Below are positions 5,398 through 11,986 of a stretch of 13,958 nt of DNA, piece by piece. Source of the DNA: an uncultured Ruminococcus sp. (GTDB taxonomy: Bacteria > Bacillota > Clostridia > Oscillospirales > Acutalibacteraceae); assembly GCA_902773035.1 (NCBI GenBank), contig CACYDB010000171.1, positions 1-13,958 on the forward strand, written 5' to 3'. Position 1 is the first letter of the stretch. Every line of letters starts with the position of its first letter. The notes under the pieces were generated by a model that saw nothing but the letters and a program-made list of their open reading frames with translations, was not told where the DNA came from and searched no databases. A program made the position numbers and the translations under genes.

Positions 5398-6108
5398 TTA
5401 TCTTTTTAAAGGAGTGAAGATTTCCTCGCTCACCTCGATGAACCTGTCAATCGCTTCCTGTCCGCACTTTTCACGGACGAGCTCAATTGTCTTTGAATAC
5501 TCGTCGGGATTACCGCGGCTCAGGTTGTGACAATCTGTTCCGACTATGTCAATGTAGCCGCGCTTTATGTACTTTAAGAGCTTGCGCTTCTGACCGAAGT
5601 GCCTGAAAGCTCCGACGTTGGTCTGAATCAGAATATCCTCGTCGCACAAATCCTGAACCAAGCCCTCGCTTGACATCAGATTTTCGTAGCGCTCAATATG
5701 AGTGAGCACGGGCTGTAAGCCGTAGTTTCCGCGCAGTCGGTTGAAGTAGTCCATCGTATGCTCTGAAAAATGAGAGCTGAAAGAAAACTCGCAGAGTATA
5801 AATTTTGAACCGCCGTAGCATACGTCGGATATATCCTTGTTGTTAAAAAGGTATCTCGTCACATAAACCTCCGCGCCGACGCAGATATTGACGTCAGCGG
5901 GAATGTGCGGAAGAAGCTTGTCCAGCGACTTCTGACGGCGCTCGACAAAGCTCTCCAAGCTTTCTTCATTTGTATAGAAATGCGGCGTAAAGCAAATATT
6001 CTTTACATCCTGCGCTCTGAGCTTCTCGATAATCTCAAGGCTCATCTCGACGCTTTTGGAGCCGTCGTCCATCTCGGGCAGGATGTGAGAGTGCATATCG
6101 TAATACAT
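5398..6108 (-). CDS. PHP-domain phosphatase of the CpsB/CapC/YwqE family
   Basis: A 236-residue metal-dependent hydrolase of the PHP superfamily. Likely metal ligands are visible: His6 and His8 in MHSHILPEMDDGS, His43 in TPH, Glu80 in GAEV, His137 in VLTHIERY, and Asp192/His194 in GTDCHNLSRGNP. This is the motif set of the CpsB/YwqE phosphotyrosine phosphatases, which dephosphorylate bacterial tyrosine kinases (CpsD/YwqD) in capsule or exopolysaccharide control. No tyrosine kinase, polymerase or glycosyltransferase gene is nearby, so the partner must be encoded elsewhere, or the enzyme may act on another phosphoester. AAAAAGG (6118-6124) is 9 bases upstream of ATG 6108. It lies 29 bases behind leuB on the same strand and is probably co-transcribed with it. 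Confidence 0.88.
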   Translation of the reverse strand: MYYDMHSHILPEMDDGSKSVEMSLEIIEKLRAQDVKNICFTPHFYTNEESLESFVERRQKSLDKLLPHIPADVNICVGAEVYVTRYLFNNKDISDVCYGGSKFILCEFSFSSHFSEHTMDYFNRLRGNYGLQPVLTHIERYENLMSSEGLVQDLCDEDILIQTNVGAFRHFGQKRKLLKYIKRGYIDIVGTDCHNLSRGNPDEYSKTIELVREKCGQEAIDRFIEVSEEIFTPLKR

Positions 6109-6137
6109 AGAATCAAACCTTTTTGATAAGATAAGTT

Positions 6138-7211
6138 TTAGATAAACTCACAGACCTTCTCTCCCATTTCGGTTGTGCTTACCTTTGTCATACCCTCGGC
6201 GTAAATGTCGGGAGTACGGTACTTCTTGAGAGTTTCGTTAACGGCCTTCTCGATAGCGTCGGCGGCTTCGCTCTGATCAAGAGAGTAACGGAGCATCATA
6301 GCTACCGAAAGAATTGTCGCGAGAGGATTCGCGATACCCTGACCTGCGATGTCGGGAGCTGAACCGTGGATAGGCTCGTAAAGTCCGAACTTGCCCTCGG
6401 CTAAGCTCGCGGAAGCGAGCATTCCGATTGAGCCCGCGATCATTGAAGCCTCATCGGAGAGAATGTCGCCGAAAATATTGGAAGTAACGATAACGTCAAA
6501 CTGACGGGGATTGCGTACAAGCTGCATAGCGCAGTTATCAACGTAGAGGTGGTTGAGCTCAACCTCGGGATATTCCTTGGCGACCTCGATAACGGTCTCA
6601 CGCCAGAGTCTTGAGCTCTCCAGAACGTTAGCCTTGTCAACGCTCGTGACCTTTTTATTTCTCTTCATAGCCATTTCAAAGGCTGTGCGCGCGATACGCT
6701 GAATCTCGGGAACGGAGTACATCTCTGTATCCCACGCCGCGGGAGAACCGTCCTCGGCAGTACATCTGCCGCGCTTACCGAAGTAAATTCCGCCCGTGAG
6801 CTCACGCACGATAAGAATATCGAGCTGACCGCCGATGATCTCGTCCTTGATAGGAGAATCGCCCTGCAGGGGCTCAAAGATAACGGATGGGCGAAGATTT
6901 GCGAAGAGTCCGAGCGCTCCGCGGATACCGAGAAGTCCAGCCTCAGGTCTTTTATTACCGGGGAGGTTGTCCCACTTGGGACCGCCTACAGCGCCGAGAA
7001 GTACACTGTCGGAAGCCTTACATTTATCAATAGTCTCCCGAGGAAGCGGCTCACCTGTCGCGTCGATCGCGCAGCCGCCCATAAGAGCCTCGTCGTATTC
7101 TACCTTGAAGCCGAATTTGTCGGCAGTTTTATTGAGTACCTTTACCGCCTCGTCAACAATTTCGGGACCGATACCGTCGCCCTTAAGCAGTGTAATTTTG
7201 TATGTGTTCAT
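6138..7211 (-). CDS. leuB: 3-isopropylmalate dehydrogenase
   Basis: Oxidises and decarboxylates (2R,3S)-3-isopropylmalate with NAD+ to 2-oxoisocaproate, the third dedicated step of leucine synthesis, in the cytoplasm as a homodimer. The 357 residues are the normal length. GDGIGPEI (11-18) starts the fold; LRPS (106-109), RELTGGIYFG (136-145) and VDKANVLESSRLWRE (191-205) supply substrate and catalytic residues (Arg, Tyr143, Lys193). Metal-binding aspartates sit at Asp225 and in the dehydrogenase signature NIFGDILSDEASMIAGSIG (245-263), and HGSAPDIAG (282-290) binds the cofactor. An AAGGAG site 8 bases upstream supports ATG 7211. The other leu genes are not in the window; the neighbours are a histidine phosphatase upstream and a PHP phosphatase downstream. 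Confidence 0.97.
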   Translation of the reverse strand: MNTYKITLLKGDGIGPEIVDEAVKVLNKTADKFGFKVEYDEALMGGCAIDATGEPLPRETIDKCKASDSVLLGAVGGPKWDNLPGNKRPEAGLLGIRGALGLFANLRPSVIFEPLQGDSPIKDEIIGGQLDILIVRELTGGIYFGKRGRCTAEDGSPAAWDTEMYSVPEIQRIARTAFEMAMKRNKKVTSVDKANVLESSRLWRETVIEVAKEYPEVELNHLYVDNCAMQLVRNPRQFDVIVTSNIFGDILSDEASMIAGSIGMLASASLAEGKFGLYEPIHGSAPDIAGQGIANPLATILSVAMMLRYSLDQSEAADAIEKAVNETLKKYRTPDIYAEGMTKVSTTEMGEKVCEFI

Positions 7212-7248
7212 TAAGATTACTCCTTATATCATAGTGTCACATATTATT

Positions 7249-7278
7249 ATCACATATTTTTCGCTTTAAGATTGTAAA
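7249..7278 (-). promoter_or_regulatory. Possible leuB promoter and upstream direct repeat
   Basis: On the minus strand TTTACA (7273-7278; 5 of 6) is followed after 18 bases by TGTGAT (7249-7254; 4 of 6). The octamer ATATGTGA occurs twice on the minus strand (7250-7257 and 7237-7244), 13 bases apart, overlapping the -10 box and the early leader. No T-box or leader-peptide structure was recognised. A read-through transcript from the histidine phosphatase gene is the alternative. Confidence 0.4.
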
Positions 7279-7295
7279 CTATGCTACAATTACGG

Positions 7296-7922
7296 TCATT
7301 CGTCATTATTTTGAACGGGAATCTTTTGGTATACCTCGCAGACTCTGTCCCTCTGCCACAGCATAGGATTGACTCTGACGGAATATCCGAAGCCGTTGTC
7401 CATAACCCACTCAAACGGCTTCGCCCTCGGGATACCGTATACCGAGAGCAGAGTCATTATAACTCCGCCGTGAGTGATCACTACAGCCTCTGTATTGCCT
7501 GTTTTCATCAAACCGTCAACTATCTGTTCAAAAATCATACAGACTCGCTTTGTGAAATCCGCCCCGCTCTCACCTCTCGGAGGCTTAACGTCCGTCTGAC
7601 CCGCGAGCCACTTTTCAAAATCGGGGTTATCCTTAAGCTCGTCCGCGGATTTATTCTCCCACTCGCCGAAGCAACATTCGCTGAGCTGGTCGATAACGAG
7701 CGGCTTCTGGTGCGGATAGAGAATACGCGCGGTTTCGGTACAGCGCTTGAGAGGGCTTGTAAAGACAACCTGCGTACCGGGGTAGATATAACGGGCGTCA
7801 TATTCCTCGAGGTTGAGCTTTCCCTCGTCGCTTAAAGGAACGTCGGTCGTGCCGATATACTTGCCCTTTAATGTGTCGGCGATGTCGCCGTGACGGATAA
7901 AATGAATTAAATACGATTGCAT
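7296..7922 (-). CDS. Histidine phosphatase family protein (phosphoglycerate mutase-like)
   Basis: A 208-residue cytoplasmic phosphatase of the branch with a phospho-histidine intermediate. The active-site pieces are all visible: FIRHG (8-12) with nucleophile His11, Arg60 in SPLKR, the acid/base region at CCFGEWE (83-89, Glu87 or Glu82), and THGG with His151. GKYIGTTDVPLSDEG is typical of the CobC/GpmB-like group, but there is no cobalamin gene nearby, so alpha-ribazole phosphatase cannot be claimed and the substrate stays open. ATG 7922 has only a modest ribosome binding site (GTGAG). It is divergent from the XRE gene at 7993 with 70 bases between them, and precedes leuB by 84 bases on the same strand. 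Confidence 0.88.
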   Translation of the reverse strand: MQSYLIHFIRHGDIADTLKGKYIGTTDVPLSDEGKLNLEEYDARYIYPGTQVVFTSPLKRCTETARILYPHQKPLVIDQLSECCFGEWENKSADELKDNPDFEKWLAGQTDVKPPRGESGADFTKRVCMIFEQIVDGLMKTGNTEAVVITHGGVIMTLLSVYGIPRAKPFEWVMDNGFGYSVRVNPMLWQRDRVCEVYQKIPVQNNDE

Positions 7923-7935
7923 AATAACATCTCAC

Positions 7936-7964
7936 TTTACAAATTGCTTAATTGGTGTTATACT
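7936..7964 (+). promoter_or_regulatory. Predicted promoter of the second XRE gene
   Basis: TTTACA (7936-7941; 5 of 6) and TATACT (7959-7964; 5 of 6) are separated by 17 bases. An AGGAGG site (7979-7984) follows, 8 bases before the ATG at 7993. The promoter sits in the 70-base divergent gap, so a protein bound here could also affect the histidine phosphatase gene. Confidence 0.65.
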
Positions 7965-7992
7965 TTCAGTAATATTACAGGAGGTAATAATT

Positions 7993-8649
7993 ATGAACAA
8001 GGAATTCGGCAGGACCATCACAGGACTCAGGAAAAAGAAGGGTATAAGTCAGAAGGACGCCTGCGCGGAGCTGGGTATTTCCCAGGCGCTTTTGTCGCAT
8101 TATGAGAAGGGGATCCGCGAGTGCGGACTTGACTTTCTCGTAAGGCTTGCCGACTACTACGAAGTAAGCGTAGATTACCTCCTCGGCAGAGCATCAAATA
8201 CTAATGACGCGGAGGATGAAAGCCTCCCCGACGGCCTTGAGGACATAAACAGGCGTAAAACAAATACCTACTGTATGCTCAACAGGAAATTACAGGTTAA
8301 TACAACGGCGGTGATCTACAGCCTGCTCGCCGAAATCAATAACAAAAAGCTTACGCGCTCTGTCAGCGAATATCTGAGCGTCGCTCAGTACAGCGTGTTC
8401 AGAAAGCTATACACGGCAAATGATGAGAGCTCGGGTATCTTTGATATTGATGAAGCCGAGACCGATAATTACTGCAGGGCTCATATGGCGCTGAGTGAGG
8501 CTAGAATAAGCGATACCCTGCGTAATCTGGACATTCCGAAGATAAGCGCCGAGCTTATGGAGGAACGCTTTGAGGAAAACTATCCGCCGTTCCATCAGCT
8601 AATTATGAACGCCGAAAAGGCGCTGAACCAGAGCTTTAAAATTCAATAA
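7993..8649 (+). CDS. XRE-family transcriptional regulator with an unassigned C-terminal domain
   Basis: 218 residues. Residues 5-65 are an XRE helix-turn-helix (GRTITGLRKKKGISQKDACA, LGISQALLSHYEKGIRECGL, RLADYYEVSVDYLLGR). An acidic linker (about 70-83) follows, then a mostly helical C-terminal region of about 130 residues that I do not recognise (for example NTTAVIYSLLAEINNKKLTR; SEYLSVAQYSVFRKLY); it could bind a ligand or mediate dimerisation. The start is fixed by a strong AGGAGG site. G+C is like the core genes, unlike the small XRE gene at 4261, so it looks resident. It stands alone between a divergent histidine phosphatase and a hairpin; control of itself and of the divergent gene is the simplest guess. 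Confidence 0.88.
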   Translation: MNKEFGRTITGLRKKKGISQKDACAELGISQALLSHYEKGIRECGLDFLVRLADYYEVSVDYLLGRASNTNDAEDESLPDGLEDINRRKTNTYCMLNRKLQVNTTAVIYSLLAEINNKKLTRSVSEYLSVAQYSVFRKLYTANDESSGIFDIDEAETDNYCRAHMALSEARISDTLRNLDIPKISAELMEERFEENYPPFHQLIMNAEKALNQSFKIQ

Positions 8650-8666
8650 TTATATATAGTAACCGA

Positions 8667-8693
8667 CCGGCTCAAAACAGGATTTTGAGCCGG
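8667..8693. terminator. Hairpin terminator between the second XRE gene and the pseudokinase gene
   Basis: A perfect 11-bp stem (CCGGCTCAAAA at 8667-8677 with its complement at 8683-8693) and a 5-base loop CAGGA. The T-tract after it on the plus strand is short (CCTTTAT), but position and stem strength between two convergent genes support a terminator. Confidence 0.7.
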
Positions 8694-8720
8694 CCTTTAT
8701 ATGTCAGGAAATAAATCTCA

Positions 8721-10343
8721 TTAATAGGTTGTTTTTTCGGTAGCCTCGCTGCCCTTGCTGACGATAATCGTAATAGTCGAGCCGTCCTCGAGAGTATCGC
8801 CCTTCTTGTAATCCTTATAGCCGATTACGCAACCGTCCTCGATATCCTCATTATACTGATACTCGGCGTTTACGACAAAGCCCTCGTTAGCGAGAAGCTT
8901 GGCGACAACGTTGACGGTTTTCTTTTTAATAGCGGGTAGCTCGCGCATCTGCTTACCCTTACTCAGCTTGACGGTTATTGAAATCTCGCCCTGAGCTGTA
9001 AGCTGACTGCCTGCCTTGGGGTTCTGATCCATAATAACGCCCTCGGCATACTTATCGCTGTAAGCCTCGGCTGTATCACGGTAAACGGTGATCGTGCCCT
9101 TGCCCTCAGCCGCCTGAACAGCCTCGTCATAGGTCATTCCCACGTAATTGGGAATAGTCTCGCCCGTCCACTTTTCGGTAGAGGCGCTAGTAGCCTGGTT
9201 AGGATCCTGAACAAAAAGTCCGCTGAGCGGATTCTGGCTGATGAAGAATACACCCAAAGCTCCGAGTAAGAGAATCGTTACTACCGAAGCGATAACCGCC
9301 GCGGCGCCGTGGGACATACCCCTCTTACCCGAAAGATTGGATTTCTTAACGTTCATATTGGCTGTACGGGAGATTTCCTCCTGAATAGCCTGAGCCGTGT
9401 GTGAAACGGAAAGCTGTGAACGCAAATCGTCAAAATCTGTGATACGGTTCTCACGCTTGACCTGTAAGCCGTTGGCGATAGCCGTTACGACGTGAGGCGG
9501 CAGGCGCTTAACCGTACTTGTGCTCATAAGCAGACGGGAATCCTTCAATCTCTCCTTAGCCGAAGCGGGAAGATTGCCCGTCAGCGCGTAGAACAGAGTC
9601 GCCGAGATTCCGTAGATCTCCGTGATAGAGTCAATCGGGAAATTGTCCTCGTACTGCTCGGGAGCCGCGCAGCCCGAATAGAGCTGACTCTTGAGCGGTG
9701 TGCCGCGCTTACGCTCGTTAGCTGTAGCGAAGCCTGCAATTTTTATCTTACCGTAAGCGGTAACGTACATATTCTTCGGGGAAATCGCGTAGTGACCGAG
9801 TCCGCGTCTGTGCATGGCCTCCAAAGCCGAAATCACAGGCATAAACAGCGGGCGCGCTATATCCCACTCGAGATGACCGTTACTGCGCTCGACATATTCC
9901 TCAAAGGGAATGAGGTCTTGATTTTCCTCGATAACATAAGCGGTATTGTTTTCCTGAAAAATATTATGGATCTTGATAAGAGCGGAAAAATCCTTAAGCT
10001 CCGCTATGGTACGGAAATAAGAGATAAAATCCGACATAAGCTTTCTGAAAACGTCCTCGTTCTCAAAGCGTACCCGAATGTTGAGCTCGTCATTTTCTCT
10101 CTCAAAAAGTCCCATAGGCAAGAACTCGCAGAGAATCACTACATCGCCTGTTTGCTTATCAAAGGAAATGTAGCGTGTGCTCTCACCGTTGGTATCAAGC
10201 ACGGAGCCGACTATATAGCGTCCGTGAAGAACCGTACCGTATGGTAAAAAAGGAGAATGCTGTTCTGTGGAATTATCAAACGCGCAGGACGGACAGATTA
10301 TGTTGTCCCCTATCTCGCGCATACAGCCCATACATAAAGACAT
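8721..10343 (-). CDS. Membrane pseudokinase with zinc-ribbon-like N-terminus and PASTA-like repeats
   Basis: 540 residues. Residues 1-20 hold two CxxC pairs (Cys4/Cys7, Cys17/Cys20), a likely zinc ribbon. Residues about 34-312 have a protein-kinase fold: GRYIVGSVLDTNGESTRYIS at the N-lobe, APEQY (227-231) and EIYGISATLFYALTGNLP in the C-lobe. The catalytic residues are gone: no GxGxxG loop; the ATP-binding Lys of VAIK is Cys72 (VILCEFLP); HRD is His184-Tyr-Ala; DFG is Ala203-Gly-Phe. A transmembrane helix lies at about 346-369, so the kinase fold is cytoplasmic. Outside are a PASTA domain (about 397-461, IPNYVGMTYDEAVQAA) and a second PASTA-like unit (about 467-531). A GGGAGG site 7 bases from ATG 10343 and a strong promoter support the start. 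It lies downstream of the prkC-rsgA-thiN genes, suggesting a non-catalytic partner or scaffold in the same pathway; that link is inference. Confidence 0.85.
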   Translation of the reverse strand: MSLCMGCMREIGDNIICPSCAFDNSTEQHSPFLPYGTVLHGRYIVGSVLDTNGESTRYISFDKQTGDVVILCEFLPMGLFERENDELNIRVRFENEDVFRKLMSDFISYFRTIAELKDFSALIKIHNIFQENNTAYVIEENQDLIPFEEYVERSNGHLEWDIARPLFMPVISALEAMHRRGLGHYAISPKNMYVTAYGKIKIAGFATANERKRGTPLKSQLYSGCAAPEQYEDNFPIDSITEIYGISATLFYALTGNLPASAKERLKDSRLLMSTSTVKRLPPHVVTAIANGLQVKRENRITDFDDLRSQLSVSHTAQAIQEEISRTANMNVKKSNLSGKRGMSHGAAAVIASVVTILLLGALGVFFISQNPLSGLFVQDPNQATSASTEKWTGETIPNYVGMTYDEAVQAAEGKGTITVYRDTAEAYSDKYAEGVIMDQNPKAGSQLTAQGEISITVKLSKGKQMRELPAIKKKTVNVVAKLLANEGFVVNAEYQYNEDIEDGCVIGYKDYKKGDTLEDGSTITIIVSKGSEATEKTTY

Positions 10344-10383
10344 TTCTTTACCTCCCTCGCGGTTTTACACAATAATATAGTTT

Positions 10384-10413
10384 ATTATATCATATGAAAA
10401 TACTCAATTGCAA
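10384..10413 (-). promoter_or_regulatory. Strong predicted promoter of the pseudokinase gene
   Basis: On the minus strand, TTGCAA (10408-10413; 4 of 6), an 18-base spacer and a perfect TATAAT (10384-10389), the latter preceded by TGA to give an extended -10. Transcription would start near 10377, leaving a leader of about 34 bases. This indicates the gene is expressed independently of thiN. Confidence 0.75.
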
Positions 10414-10475
10414 CCAATACAGGTCTTTTTATTGTTACAGTTTTGTTAGATAAGCGCCGAAAACGGCAATTTTTA

Positions 10476-11105
10476 TTACATAAGAGTTTCAATGAACAAA
10501 AGACATATTCCGCCGCTCACTATAATACTTACGTCGCCGCTGTTAAAAATATTCGACAAGCCAATGCCGTCGGAGGTTTTCATCCTCAGATTATCGGCTG
10601 GATACTCAACATCCCCCGTATATGTAACGACCGCCTCGTCGCATCCGAACGGAAATACCGAAAAGGTTTTACCCTTTTGATTTTTTATTTCGTGCTCGCC
10701 CTCGGTCAGAACGGTCACATACTCATTCTCGCTTAGAGCCGACGCCTTAACTCCGCGCTCCGCAAGATACATAAGCACGCAGAGATTAGAGAAGCTGTGG
10801 TCTGATCTTCCGCCGAGAGCACCGAGCAGCACTACCTCGTCAAAGCCCTTTTCAACAGCGACCGCGGCGCAGTGCATACTGTCGGAATCGTCCTTGTGGG
10901 TATTGAGGGTGATCGTAGGAATATCGTCGGGACGATCACCTGGGTAGGAATCGAAATCTCCGACAAGCAAATCGGGTTTTACTCCCGCGTTAAGAGCGTG
11001 GCCGTAACCGCTGTCGGCGCACATTACAAAGTCGCCGTCCGTTACCGTCTTTCTTATAAAATCGGATGAGCAGTCGGGAGAGCCGCAGATTATAATACAT
11101 CTCAT
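10476..11105 (-). CDS. thiN: Thiamine pyrophosphokinase
   Basis: 209 residues; transfers pyrophosphate from ATP to thiamine to make thiamine diphosphate in the cytoplasm. The family pattern is clear: MRCIIICGS at the start, ADSGYGHALNAGVKPDLLVG followed by DFDS (50-53), KDDSDSMHCA (71-80), LLGALGGRSDHSFSNL (93-108), and a C-terminal beta domain ending GGICLLFIETLM that binds thiamine. ATG 11105 is chosen because it overlaps the rsgA stop as ATGA, a classic coupling arrangement, and begins at the family's usual first strand; an in-frame ATG at 11117 would add four residues. It follows rsgA directly; in many Firmicutes rpe lies between the two. No TPP riboswitch precedes it, so expression follows the kinase operon. 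Confidence 0.93.
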   Translation of the reverse strand: MRCIIICGSPDCSSDFIRKTVTDGDFVMCADSGYGHALNAGVKPDLLVGDFDSYPGDRPDDIPTITLNTHKDDSDSMHCAAVAVEKGFDEVVLLGALGGRSDHSFSNLCVLMYLAERGVKASALSENEYVTVLTEGEHEIKNQKGKTFSVFPFGCDEAVVTYTGDVEYPADNLRMKTSDGIGLSNIFNSGDVSIIVSGGICLLFIETLM

Positions 11106-11986
11106 CGTTTTTCCCATTCCTTAATATCCTTTACCTCGTTGTACATAGCGACGTAGCTTTTGTGGCGGCTTTCGGGAATAATGCCCTCGTTGACCGCCTC
11201 GATTATACTGCAGCCCTTCTCACAGGTATGCGAGCAGGAGGTAAACTTACAGCTCGTGAGATAATCCTTGAACTCGGGGAAACAGAATCTGAGGTTATCC
11301 TTGTCAATCATATTATAGCGCTCTAAATCGACGGTTGAAAAGCCCGGGGTATCGGCTATATAACCGCCTCCGACCTTAAAGAGCTCGACCGTGCGGGTAG
11401 TATGCCTTCCTCTGCCGAGCTTATCGCTTATCTCCCCCGTCTCGAGCATAAGCTCGGGATAAAGGGTGTTGAGCAGAGTGGACTTGCCTACGCCGCTGTT
11501 GCCTGTAAAGGCAGAGATTTTGCCCTCTAAAAGAGCCTTGATTTCATCAGCGGAGCCCTCCTCCTCGGAGGAATATCCGAACGCCTTGATTTTCGCCTGT
11601 CTGTAGGTATTGACGAGCTCGTCGGCTGAGGATAAATCAGACTTTGAAACCACAACCACGGGCTCTATATCGTTATCCACGGCGGCGGCGGTCATCTTGT
11701 CGATCACAAGATAATTCGGCGACGGATCAACCGTTGATACGACGATCACGAGCATATCAATATTTGCGAGCGGCGGTCTTCTCAGCTCGTTTTTACGCGG
11801 ATAAATCTCGTCAAGAGAGCAGTAACCCTCGTCCTTGACCGTGATTTTCACCTTGTCGCCTGTTTTCGGAGAATTATTCTTTTTCCGAAAAATACCTCTC
11901 GCCTTACACTCATATATTCTTTCGGCGGCTTCTACATAATAGAAGCCGCCTGTGATTTTAACTATAATTCCGTTTAAGCTTTGCAA
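11102..11986 (-). CDS. rsgA: Ribosome small subunit maturation GTPase RsgA (TTG start)
   Basis: A 294-residue GTPase acting in late 30S subunit assembly. It shows the family's circular permutation: an N-terminal OB-fold (about 1-66), then G4 as SKSD (114-117) before G1 GNSGVGKST (162-170), the GRGRHTT region (191-197) and G3 DTPG (212-215). The C-terminal zinc knuckle is C246-x4-C251-x-H253-x5-C259. The start is TTG 11986: GGGAGG (11994-11999) is 7 bases upstream, inside the end of the kinase gene, and the first in-frame ATG lies at residue 78, past the OB-fold. The gene begins at the base after the kinase stop and ends overlapping thiN by 4 bases, so the three are translated as a coupled unit. 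Confidence 0.95.
   Translation of the reverse strand: MQSLNGIIVKITGGFYYVEAAERIYECKARGIFRKKNNSPKTGDKVKITVKDEGYCSLDEIYPRKNELRRPPLANIDMLVIVVSTVDPSPNYLVIDKMTAAAVDNDIEPVVVVSKSDLSSADELVNTYRQAKIKAFGYSSEEEGSADEIKALLEGKISAFTGNSGVGKSTLLNTLYPELMLETGEISDKLGRGRHTTRTVELFKVGGGYIADTPGFSTVDLERYNMIDKDNLRFCFPEFKDYLTSCKFTSCSHTCEKGCSIIEAVNEGIIPESRHKSYVAMYNEVKDIKEWEKR

Noticed and set aside
9492..10247. Plus-strand open frame (251 codons) opposite the pseudokinase gene
   Set aside because: The translation shows no family features, and the minus-strand reading has kinase, membrane and PASTA signatures with a strong start.
10456..10467. GCCG-AAAA-CGGC hairpin followed by AATTTTTATT, as a terminator
   Set aside because: The stem is only 4 bp and the T-run is on the plus strand, where no gene ends; on the minus strand, where thiN ends, the T-run is missing.
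10344..10475. A TPP riboswitch or other structured leader near thiN or the pseudokinase gene
   Set aside because: No thi-box sequence or extended paired structure was seen; thiN is coupled to rsgA and the pseudokinase leader is only about 34 bases.
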